NCBI RefSeq assembly: GCF_013373865.1
Contig: NC_050468.1
Span: 6,882,510-6,946,509, forward strand
Source: Monomorium pharaonis
Lineage: Eukaryota > Arthropoda > Insecta > Hymenoptera > Formicidae
Reading direction: 5' to 3'
DNA length: 64,000 bases
Both the position numbers and the translations under genes were made by a program. Shown piece by piece: positions 25,501 to 33,720 of the stretch. Positions within the stretch are counted from its first letter, which is position 1. Each line of letters opens with the position of its first letter. The notes under the pieces are model-generated. The model made no database searches and was not told the DNA's origin. It saw only the letters and a list, made by a program, of their open reading frames with translations.

Positions 25501-26236
25501 AGTCCCAGTCCGTCTTCCTCGGGTCCCTCACTGTTCTTACCTTCGCTTGCACTTTAGCCAACCTAAAGGTGATCTGTCTGTGATCCGACAATGAGGGCTC
25601 GTCAGAGACCCTCCAGCCGGTCACCTCCCGCGCTATCTGTCTTGAACAGATAGTTAGGTCCAGAACCTCCCTTCTCACTGCCGTGACGAAGGTAGGCTCC
25701 TTGCCTCTGTTGAGAATCTCTAGGTCTGTGGACACCAGAAATTCCAACAGCTTTTCGCCTCTCCTGTTGGTGTCCGTGCTCCCCCACACCGTGTGGTGCG
25801 CGTTCGCATCGCACCCCAATATGAGGGGGAGTTGCTCCTTTTGGCAGAACTCCACCAGTCGTACAACCCGGTCTGATGGCAGCGGATCGTCCTCTTCGTG
25901 TGAGAAGTAGCCCGACGCCACCACCATCCTTGTCTTGATCCCGGTCCCGCTGGTGTCCTCTATCACGACTGCTACCAAGTCCCTGGAACAGAAATCCGGC
26001 AATAGCTGGCTCTCCAGCCCTTTAACGGCCACACAGGCCCTAGGCCGATCCTCTTGCGGTGACCTGAACAGCCTACCGCACCCCGCCAGACCCCTAATAC
26101 AGCCTCGGACCAGCCAAGGTTCTTGTACTAGTGATATGGCTGTGTGCACCCCAGCTTGGCGCCTGGCAAGAACGGCCGAGGCTCCTTTGCTGTGGTGCAA
26201 GTTGATTTGGGTGAAGCCCACCCCGGTCAGGCCCAC
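22598..26236 (-). CDS. Retrotransposon ORF2: APE endonuclease, reverse transcriptase, RNase H
   Basis: The 1,212-codon frame drives target-primed reverse transcription. Residues 1-230 are an APE-type endonuclease (QINLHHSK near 10, QEPW near 38, GCDANAH at 141-147, LSDHRQITF near 216-224). RT spans about 440-760: FLDIEGAF (catalytic D585), GCPQGGVLSP (639-648), YADD (672-675), KYLGVILD (746-753). RNase H spans about 934-1,060, with D939, E974, D1000, H1042 and D1052 in place. A CCHC finger follows (C1156, C1159, H1168, C1173). All key residues are intact. There is no ATG near the start: the first codon is GTG at 26,236-26,234, sharing its G with the ORF1 TAG stop, and the frame is closed by a stop 33 nt upstream. 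Translation probably uses coupled termination-reinitiation or -1 frameshifting. Confidence 0.95.
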   Translation of the reverse strand: MGLTGVGFTQINLHHSKGASAVLARRQAGVHTAISLVQEPWLVRGCIRGLAGCGRLFRSPQEDRPRACVAVKGLESQLLPDFCSRDLVAVVIEDTSGTGIKTRMVVASGYFSHEEDDPLPSDRVVRLVEFCQKEQLPLILGCDANAHHTVWGSTDTNRRGEKLLEFLVSTDLEILNRGKEPTFVTAVRREVLDLTICSRQIAREVTGWRVSDEPSLSDHRQITFRLAKVQAKVRTVRDPRKTDWDSFREDLAVGLREFPKRHGTPQEIELCVEHLQRALVGSFENNCPERTVRDTKEVAWWNPKLQELRSAARRAWNRARNTGRQADWDLHRRAQKAYRDSVVRAKKESWRRFCESVEGIPEAARLGRVLARDRNAALEAIRLDDGTMASGERCLNHLLESNFPGFRGGPEEDVHQGNSNLRRVRGEDWSLAAKIVGPNKVKWAVGGFKPFKSAGPDRVFPALLQEGLEQITGPLTRTLRACLALGYTPRAWRQARVVFIPKAGRTGHSSAKDFRPISLTSFLLKTLERLVDVYIRDVVLLQHPLHGNQHAYRTGYSTESALHSAVSFIEEQLERKGFVVGTFLDIEGAFNNTPHEVVCEEATRRGVPERIVDWIRGMLGRQVTASLGTVKVSGWVKRGCPQGGVLSPLLWCLVADRLLRTLNERSFFTLGYADDLAILIRGPFLETLLELTQRALEVIEEWCGETGLAVNPLKTGLVIFTRRYKVGPVEGPVLGGTRLVPTVSTKYLGVILDRKLTWKEHLENRCRSVCSYFWICRRTFGQTWGLKPKMVHWIYTAILKPRLLYASVVWWPRVLGKTAKLALEHVRALVLRGALGAMRTTPVVAMGMLLGVEPLDRVVVAAAATAAYRLRCESRWKAGALHTRFPEGILSGTIFAMGQDRRPVIRTFERGYRISFPGRWEWNGSKGPVPRDGDVWFTDGSKTSAGSGAGLYCQRDRAGIVVPLGEHATVFQAEVLAIMRCAQNLLESDRVRRRIRIYSDSQAALKALEGPRINSRLVWDCKCVLDELAEKNDVGLVWVPGHAGIKGNEMADLLAKEAAETRLLGPEPAVGISFCLGRGRIRGWLRDQHLEHWKKETESKCRQARAMLGECPSENLARSIRSLSRRDARLATQLLTGHGDLNYHLHKLGRSDTPSCRLCGEEEETSLHILGNCPALVGPRARLLGSGFLEPYQVRQLPVGDLLRFWKEAGPR

Positions 26237-27336
26237 TACGAAGACGAGACCTTTGGATCGGGCCCCTCCCTACCCTTTCCCGCCCCCTCTTGGGATGGAC
26301 CGGTCACTTTAAAAGTGACCCGGTCCATCCCAAGATGGGGCCTAAAGTCCAGCGCCTTAAGTTTGTTGACGCTGGACTGGGGGATGCCGAGAATGAGGTT
26401 TCTACCCTCGCAGGTAGCCCCCACATTCTCAGCATAGACACGCCAGCCTGAGGTAACGATCCCCGGATTCTGCCGCTCCAGCAGCCCCAGGACCGCAGCC
26501 GCGCCCACGGGAGGTCCCGGGACCCACACCGCAGCCCTGTACTGCTTTTGCAGCACCTCCAGTCCCGCCACCCCAAGCTTGGCGCCCTCCCACGGCACGA
26601 TGCCCCCGATCCGGCTCTCGAGCCATTTCAGGGACTCCGCATCCGCGCACCTCACCACCGCAGCCCCCCCTCTCAGAGTGGTGCTGTCAAATCTGGGCAG
26701 GGTACCCTCTCGGATCCCCTGGATCTCCTTGAAGACCGCACCCCTCAGCTGCGACAGCTGCTCAGCAGTCATCGCAGCATCCGGGTACCCCTCCTCGACA
26801 ATCACCCTCGTCAGAGGGTCCGCGGCGTCGACGTAAGCATGGGTCCCCTGGACCCTCTGCTTCTTTTTCGCCCCTTCTGCCGACTGCGGGGTCCCATCAG
26901 GGTCCTTCCGGCGTTTATTGCCGGAGTTCCCCGGAGGCCCCCCAATCGGCGTCTGGGGGATAGTCAAGGACGAGGAAGAAGAGGTCCCCGGAACAGCCGG
27001 CGAGGGCCCAGTCCCAGTCCCGGCCTGAGCCTGGTCCCGAACCCCCCCCTTCCGCTCCCGAGCCCTCCTCCTCTTCGCGGCTCCGGAGAGTTTCTTTTTG
27101 CAAAGATCCTCTTCCTTCGCCGGTTCGTCCGTTGCGGTTTCGGTGCCTCCCGTGCCCCTAGGGGCCCGCTCAGCACTCGAAACCACCCCTCCCTCCGCAG
27201 TCTCGGTGCTTCCCGTGCCCACAGGGGTCCGTTCGGCTCCCGATCCTGCTTCTTCCACCCTTCCGGAGTCCTCGGGCGAAGCCTCCATTGGGGTGTCCTC
27301 AGTGAGTTTAAGTTTAAGTTTGATTTCGTCTTCCAT
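26236..27336 (-). CDS. Retrotransposon ORF1 (gag-like, DUF4780-type C-terminal domain)
   Basis: A 366-aa protein from the ATG at 27,336, chosen because AAAATGG is a good initiation context. The frame stays open further upstream for 50 codons but without a better ATG. The N-terminal half is low complexity, acidic then basic (KKKLSGAAKRRRARERK near 79-95), with Ser/Pro/Gly runs. Residues about 170-345 form a compact domain (DPLTRVIVEEGYPD, RFDSTTLRGGAAVVRC, RLVDV-like features absent) resembling the DUF4780 region of insect LINE ORF1 proteins. No zinc knuckle is visible. The expected role is RNA binding and RNP assembly. It overlaps ORF2 by one base in the TAGTG junction. The 3' end of the frame contains a large RNA hairpin. 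Confidence 0.88.
   Translation of the reverse strand: MEDEIKLKLKLTEDTPMEASPEDSGRVEEAGSGAERTPVGTGSTETAEGGVVSSAERAPRGTGGTETATDEPAKEEDLCKKKLSGAAKRRRARERKGGVRDQAQAGTGTGPSPAVPGTSSSSSLTIPQTPIGGPPGNSGNKRRKDPDGTPQSAEGAKKKQRVQGTHAYVDAADPLTRVIVEEGYPDAAMTAEQLSQLRGAVFKEIQGIREGTLPRFDSTTLRGGAAVVRCADAESLKWLESRIGGIVPWEGAKLGVAGLEVLQKQYRAAVWVPGPPVGAAAVLGLLERQNPGIVTSGWRVYAENVGATCEGRNLILGIPQSSVNKLKALDFRPHLGMDRVTFKVTGPSQEGAGKGREGPDPKVSSS
26289..26334 (-). promoter_or_regulatory. RNA hairpin about 50 nt before the ORF1 stop/ORF2 start
   Basis: The arms CTTGGGATGGACCGG and CCGGTCCATCCCAAG pair perfectly over 15 bp. A one-base bulge and a further 7-bp TCACTTT/AAAGTGA stem close a very short loop. It lies in ORF1 coding sequence (LGMDRVTFKVTG), upstream in the mRNA of the TAGTG junction at 26,234-26,238. 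The stem is seen directly. A role in translational coupling to ORF2 is inference. Confidence 0.6.
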
Positions 27337-27702
27337 TTTGTTCCCACGAGCAGCTAGGGAAACATACGGTCCACCCACGCAGAGCCCCGCATGCGTGGGT
27401 AAGGCTAAATACTCTGGGGTTTCGCCTGGTTCCCCAGAGGCATCGTTCAAGGCACTGCTCCCCCAGTGCCACGCAGCCCTCGCCACGATAGCTTCCAGCT
27501 TGGCTTGGGTCGAGTTGGTCCGCGGTATCGGCTTTCCCCCCCCCTGGGCAGGGTTTTACGCCCGCCGGGGCAGGTTATAACCGTTACTACCCGGGCGGTC
27601 CACCCCGGCACGCGGGGGTTTAGGCCCGGACCGAGGTTTCTCACCCGGGCTTCCTCCTATCCGCCACCCGGAGACGCGCCCGCTAGGCACTCAACCCACG
27701 GG

Positions 27703-27715
27703 CTCGCAACACTAA
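27703..27715. repeat. Target-site duplication, right copy
   Basis: CTCGCAACACTAA, matching 22,487-22,499. It directly abuts the 5' end of the retrotransposon, so the element does not appear 5'-truncated, as far as a single copy can show. Confidence 0.9.
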
Positions 27716-28185
27716 GTAAGAGCGCAACGAGAGCACCAACAACTTCGCGAAAATTATCAACAATGAAATTGCTCACATGGTTTTCTAAGAGGATTTAATT
27801 CTTTCATCGGTCGTTAGTGATAAGGAAAATATTTTTCACGTCCAAAATATGCATTAATTACAAAGTACTGCGCATAATTTAACGAAATAATTAATGTTAT
27901 ATATTATACTTGGTCATATGAGATTCCAGCAATGGAAAGATATTAAGATATTTATATCTTTTATATACTTTTATAATTAAAAATGCGATATTTTTAAAAA
28001 TATGATTTGCTTTTATTGTGCGATTAATACAATTAATAAAAAGATAAAAATTATATTAATTTATACACTATTAATTCTAGACTTGATTTAATGACTTATC
28101 ATATCTTTTAAGACTGTACTGAAAAAGTATTAGTATTTAAATTGTTTCATTTATTTCTTGTAATGCTTGTTCTTATATTTGTTTC

Positions 28186-29786
28186 TTATGTGATACACAA
28201 ATAACCTTTTAACAATGCACTGAATGACATATATCCTTCTAATTTTTGAATACATGTTATGTTTCCTATTTCGAGATATATTAAATTCCCATCTGTAAAA
28301 TAATGGGAAAATTAATTATGACAATTTTTGCTTAGTCATTTGCTTTTTTGAAATGTTATTCTAATAATAAAAATTAAAAATTTTCTAATAAATACATATA
28401 TATTACCTTCTGCCATGATACCTGTTACACGTATTTTGTCTCCTTTGTTTATATCAAGTGCAAGATAATCAGTGAGAGAAAAATCATTTATACGAATTTC
28501 TAATTTATATTTTCCGTCTGTAACTGATCCATAGCCGAATTTATTTAAGTTGTCGTTAGGATCTTTTCTTTCCGTAAAATTAGATTTTACATAAGCTTCC
28601 AACGCTGTAAAATATATATGTTATATATTTTCAGATTAAAACGAATAAACTACAAATTTAACATAAATTTAATTTAAATAATAACTTACTAATGCGTCCT
28701 GGAGCATTTCGTGCCTCATTCATTTTAATTGGAATAGATTTATATTCACCCAAAATTGTTATTACAGTATTTTCACTAATTATTAAATCGTATGGAACAT
28801 TTCCTTTATTATATTTATATCGTCGTGAAACTCTAACACCATCTAAATGAACAATCTAAATATAAATTGTTAAAATTTAAAATATATTACTGAAAAGTCA
28901 TGATAATGATAGAAACATAATAACAAATATGAAAATAATAGTTACTGTATAATTCATGCAACATAATCCTAAAAAAATTATTTAGTATAAAAAGATAAAA
29001 ATTTGCATTAAAACATATTTACTGAATATTCTCTTAAATTATCTATAATATTGTCGTTGTACGCAAATACTGGGATACGTTTTCTATTAATTCCGTTATT
29101 TAATAAATAAAATTGAAAATATTGATCGGATCCTTTAATAGGCTGTATGTCTACCACATAGCCAATTACTTCGCTGTAAAAAAATGCATAAATAAAAAAA
29201 CATGTAAAAATTTGTATAAATATAATTTTATTCATAATATGATTATAAACGTTTTTATTTGCTTGTATAATCTTTTCTGCTGTTTTTTAATGGAAAAAAG
29301 AAAAAAAGAAATAATTTCAAATAAATGTTAGTAGTTACACGAAAGCTATTTAATCGAACTACGTATCCAAAAGAATACTTTATTGTAAACACATTTTTTA
29401 TAATAATATATCACAAAATGCATTGCTAATTTTTGTATTTATTAGAATTTTGGTTGTCACATATATAATTTATAAATTTTTATTCTACTATATCAATCAA
29501 TCTTTGAGGACCAAATAATTGACACTATTTTTATATAAATGTCTTACTTTAAAATTGAAGCATGTTTGTATAATTATAATTTATAGTTTTATCAATTTTT
29601 TCTTTAAAAAAAAAAGAGTTTAACACATTGAAAGAAATTATTAATTGATGTACATCCAGGTATATATACTTACACAGTTGTATCGAACAATCGGATATCG
29701 TCAAAAACTTCATTTGGAGTTATTAAATCATTCAAATCAGTTTCTTCAAGTTCTTTCCGTATTCTTTTGTTTTCCAGTAGTGCCAT
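28186..29786 (-). CDS. OB-fold protein, copy B (RPA70-like DNA-binding fold), 5 coding exons
   Basis: Join of 29,674-29,786; 29,023-29,173; 28,690-28,855; 28,407-28,604; 28,186-28,292 gives 244 codons plus TAA, with the same phases and GT/AG borders as copy A. The 5' UTR exon ends at 30,312. An in-frame TAA at the start of exon 2 fixes the ATG at 29,786. Domain plan as in copy A: OB1 with EVIGYVVDIQ and IVHLDGVRV, OB2 with GSVTDGKYKLEI, NKGDKIRVTG and LEIGNITCIQ. Compared with A, the exon encoding most of OB2 differs at about 12 of 66 residues. OB1 is five residues shorter in the strand-loop region of exon 3. No frameshift or internal stop. Function unknown; nucleic-acid binding inferred from the fold. 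An insertion of about 295 bp lies just upstream of exon 1. Confidence 0.75.
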
Positions 29787-30340
29787 TTTATTAGAATCTT
29801 AATTCTCTATTACAACAAACTTTGGATATTATTATATACTTGTAAAAATAGTTTTTAATTTATAATTTAATGACAAAATATAACAGAGAAGAGCATAGAA
29901 AGATTACAGAGATATAGAGATGAAAGGGAGAGATTTTGAGAATAAAGAAGCATAAAATCAAAATTGAATATAAATGCAAAGTTAATATTATGAGAGCGAG
30001 ATCACGAAAGAATAAAAGTGCATTTGTACATATAATACACGTACTGGCATGTGCTTATGCATATATGTATATCAAAAATGTTTATATTATTAAAATATTT
30101 AGATTTATATTATGCGTATGTGTATTATATGTATCGTATGTATTTTTATCATGTATGTGTATTCAAATCTTATATGCATATTATGCCTATTTGTATCATT
30201 TAATTATATATAGTATATGAATCTTTCATATGTATAGGTGTTATTTGTATATGCATCATCTGCAGATGAGAACACATATGTATGATTAAAATTAAAAAAA
30301 ATGTAATTTACCTAAGTTATTACAAATCCTTGTAACTATT

Positions 30341-30636
30341 GTCTGGATATTACAATTAGAAATTAGAAACAACTCTCAAAGATCGGTTTCTGTGCTTCTG
30401 CGTAGTCTTATTTTATTCCAAATCGACCGATCGGCAACGATTCAACTTTATTCGTCTCGTCGCTTGCTTCATATACACCTTACACGGCACACGTATATAT
30501 ACATATTTTTGCTATTGCTGGCGTTAGACATTTGTATACAATATTCAAAACAAGGTCGAAAGAGAAATCGCATATCTTGTTCGTACAATTGCTAGCTGCC
30601 AAGCTATAGAATATTCGAGAGATCACATTATCACAT
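30341..30636. other. Unit-B-specific insertion at the 5' exon/promoter of gene B
   Basis: About 295 bp not present in units A or C, where the sequences before and after (TGTAACTAT and ATTTATCCTCGATATT) lie close together. The insert is moderately GC-rich, with no open frame that stands out. It falls in or just upstream of the untranslated first exon. I see no clear terminal repeats, so the mechanism is unknown. Confidence 0.5.
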
Positions 30637-31103
30637 TATTTATCCTCGATATTATTTATTTTGAATTTGAGTTGAATTTCTTTCTCTTTTTTGTCTTAAA
30701 AGATAAATGACAATTTTATATTATAGTGACATTCAGTCTATTGATAAATCAATAGACAAACAATGAAATATTATATTGTTTACTTTGCTACATAATTTTT
30801 TATTTATTAAACTAGAGTCCACAATCGCGCGTTTTGCGCGCGTTATTTAGCTTTTTAGTTTTTACTTTTTAAAAATAACTTGCAGATAATTATCTATAAT
30901 AATATAATCTATAATTAACTTTTGCTAATTCCGCGACGACAATCTCTCACGAAGTTATCGCCGTAAGAAAACCAATTCGCAGAAAATCTATTTCGCAGAA
31001 AATCGATGACATTTCAATAAGTACGACTATCGATTTTCTTCTTATGTTAATATCTTGTTTGCTGGGCAATTTTTTTTCTTTTGACCTTCTCCTCCCTTTT
31101 TTT

Positions 31104-31310
31104 CTGCGCTTTGCGTGCTTTATTCAACTTTTTATTTTTTACTTTTTATGTATTTTACTTAAAAATAAATTGCAACTTTTTAAAAATAATTGCACAGATA
31201 ATCATCTATAGAAATTTGACAGCTGTCAAAATTCAATCGCAGTTACTCTCGCAGCACTAAGTAAAAGTGCAGCGTGAAAACTAATCAATATCGTGGAAAA
31301 TTATCAACAA
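31104..31310 (+). repeat. Dispersed repeat with GCGC hairpin, B/C junction copy (uninterrupted)
   Basis: TGCGCTTTGCGTGC, T-rich tract, TTGACAGCTGTCAA palindrome, ATTCAATCGCAGTTACTCTCGC and GTAAAAGTGCAGCG follow in order. This is the intact counterpart of the retrotransposon target at 22,487/27,703 and marks the border between units B and C. A partial sister block with CGCGCGTTTTGCGCGCG lies at 30,826-30,842. Confidence 0.7.
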
Positions 31311-32060
31311 TAAAATTGGCTTATATGGGTTTTTGAGAGGATTTAATTCTTTTATCGGTTGTTAGTGATAAGGAAAATATTTTTCACCTTCAAAATATTT
31401 ATTAATTACCAACAAAGTGCTGAGCATAATTTAACGAAATAATTTATGTTATACATTATATTTGGTAATACGAGAGTAATACAGCAATGGAAAGATATTA
31501 ATTAAGATGTTTATTTATTTTAGATATTTTTTATAATTAAAAATACGGTATTTTTTTAATATGACTTGTTTTTATTGTGTGATTAAAATTGAATTAATAA
31601 AAAGATACAAATTATATTAATTTATATCGATACACTATTAATTCTAGACTTGATTTAATCATATTTTTTTAAGACTACCTGACTACTGAAAAGACTACTG
31701 AAAAAGTACTAGTATTTAAATTGTCTTATTTATTTCTTGTAATGCCTCTTTTTAGGTTTTTGACTTAGTTTCCAAGGCGTCCTAAAATATTTCGTGCTTT
31801 GCTCAGATTATTTGGAATAGGTTTATTGATTGGCTAGATATTAGTTGATTCGTATTTACCCAAATTTGTCACTGTTGTATTTTCTTTAATTATTAATTGG
31901 TATGGAACATTTCCTTCATTATACGTTGGTAATTCAGGTGTTGTAACTCGAACGTTATCTAAACGAATAATCTAAATACAAATTGTTAAAATTTGAAATA
32001 TATTACTGAAAAGTTATGATAATCATAGAAACGTAATAACAAATGTGAACACAATAGCAA

Positions 32061-32248
32061 CTGAGGAAAAAGTTGATTTGACTAAGTTTTTTAACTTGAT
32101 TAAATTTCTTCAATTATTTATGTATTTTAATCAAATATATAAATACTTAAATTGAAATTCAAGTATTTTAAGTTGAATGCATAAATACTCGAATTAAAGA
32201 AATTTAATCAAGTTAAAAATTTTAGTCAAATTAACATTTTTTTCTCAG
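32061..32248. mobile_element. Palindromic MITE in intron 3 of copy C
   Basis: A 188-bp inverted repeat starting CTGAGGAAAAAGTT and ending in the reverse complement form TTTTTTCTCAG, with arms of about 55 bp (GACTAA, TTAACTTGATTAAATTTCTT shared). The same intron in A and B reads straight through AACTGTATAATT. There is no coding capacity. Target duplication is unclear; it may be as short as 2-3 bp. Confidence 0.7.
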
Positions 32249-32576
32249 CGTATAATTAATGCAACACAATTCTTCTTAAAAAATTTAATATAAAGATAAA
32301 TATTTGCATTAAAAACATATTTACAGAGTTTTCTGTTATTTTATTAAGTAAATTATCCGTAATATTGTCTTCCCATGTTAGGACTGGGACTTTTCTTTCA
32401 TATTCGTTATTTAATAAATAAAATTTAAAAAGTCTGTATTGTTGACCGCGTCCTACAGTACGAGGCTGTTCTATGTTTCCCACATAGCCAATTACATTGC
32501 TGTAAAAAAATTCATAAATAAAAAAAAAACATGTAAAAATATGTCCAAGTATAATTGCATGCATGATATAACTATA

Positions 32577-32993
32577 CTATTTTTAACGAGAAACGTCGCT
32601 TGGAGTAGACGAGTTTTTGTCCGGTTTGTGCAGCGGTAATCCTCACCACACCGTTTTACTGCTCGCACTGCTTACCAATGCTAGCAACAAATAACGCAGG
32701 GTTACTGGAATATTTGGCATGTTGATAGTTAGTAGCTTCATATTACGAGTACATTTTTATTTTAATACTTAAATTAATGATGGCAGAGGCCTGGTATTGC
32801 TGGATGTTCAAAAGTACCGTTATCTTCTGTAAAGAAGAACAACTAAGGCAAATGAATTGATAGTGTTGCAATGAGATAATAGCCATGGGTCAGAGCGCGA
32901 CATATATACGGTGTCAAGTAAGACGTTATGGCTTCCCCACTCTGCCCTTTTATTATTGTACGCAGTCCGAGCGACATCTCTTGTTGAAAATAG
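32577..32993. mobile_element. 417-bp TIR element in intron 2 of copy C
   Basis: The ends CTATTTTTAACGAGAAACG and, read backwards, CTATTTTCAACAAGAGATG continue to GTCGCTYGGA, a terminal inverted repeat of about 30 bp with a few mismatches. TATA flanks both ends (TA or TATA duplication). It is absent from units A and B. The internal sequence is about 45% GC by eye and lacks a long open frame, so it is non-autonomous. The TA target suggests a mariner-like family, not proven. Confidence 0.65.
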
Positions 32994-33145
32994 TATATAT
33001 ATTTTTTTATTTGCTTGTATTATCTTTTTAATGGAAAAAAGAAAGAAAAAAGAGAAAAAGCAATTTTAAATAAATGTTAATAATTTTACATTAACACGAA
33101 AGTAATTTAATTTAACTATGTATCCAAGAGAATATTTTATTGTAA

Positions 33146-33720
33146 GTATTGAATTCTTACAAGCAAATGTGATGTTTACAATTTGTCACATTTGCACAGT
33201 ATTATTTGAGACAAAATGACGTGTAACAGGTGCGAAGTTTCTGCCGTACATGCTGTAACCATGTTTCAAAGTAGAGAAAAACATCAAATTTTTGCAAAAT
33301 TATGGAGTTGTATTAATGACTTTAAGGTGGTACTATTTGTGCTAAACCAGCATCTCTAAACGAAATGATAAATTACGACTTAACTGACATGGTTATTCTC
33401 AACAAATACGCATTGTATTTTTACGCACTTCTACTCAAGGTACCCTTACAACGAGATGGGTGCGGAAGGGGAGGCCGAAAGCCCTTCCCCCTTGCATCCC
33501 CCGTATGCGTGTGTGTCCTTTCCTGGGAGGACAAATTTTATTGCATATTAATTAGAAAATAATGGTTAAAAAATACATTTTTAAATCTTTTTTGTTTATA
33601 ACTATTTTTTGGACTTTCCCCGACTAAAAATTGTTATTTACATTACTTTCTGAGCATAAGAAACCATTACAAAAAATTTCAGCCCATTTGGAGGTGGAGC
33701 CGTGATTCGGAAGAATTACC
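33146..33720. other. Unexplained insertion in intron 2 of copy C
   Basis: Alignment with units A and B is lost from about 33,146 to 33,720. The segment contains a GC-rich pocket (about 33,425-33,535) with a run of C and G tracts. I found no terminal inverted repeats and no convincing coding frame. It could be a truncated retroelement or an unrelated repeat. Confidence 0.4.

Larger units (their letters stand above)
22500..27702 (-). mobile_element. Full-length non-LTR (LINE) retrotransposon, 5.2 kb
   Basis: The element is bounded by a perfect 13-bp target-site duplication and lies entirely on the minus strand: 5' UTR (27,337-27,702), ORF1 (26,236-27,336), ORF2 with endonuclease, reverse transcriptase and RNase H, a 3' UTR of about 98 bp, and a short (ATT)n tail at 22,500-22,517. 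Both frames are open, so the insertion is young or recently active. GC content is much higher than the surrounding AT-rich unit. The domain order (APE endonuclease, RT, RNase H, C-terminal CCHC) fits the I/LOA/R1 group of clades. I cannot place the clade without a phylogeny. The target is not 28S rDNA but a dispersed repeat. Confidence 0.93.

Noticed and set aside
22812..27357. Many plus-strand open frames across the retrotransposon, up to 269 codons
   Set aside because: They are antisense shadows of the GC-rich ORF1 and ORF2.
22500..27702. Assignment of the LINE to the rDNA-specific R1 family
   Set aside because: The insertion site is a dispersed repeat, not 28S rDNA, and clade placement needs a phylogeny of the RT domain.
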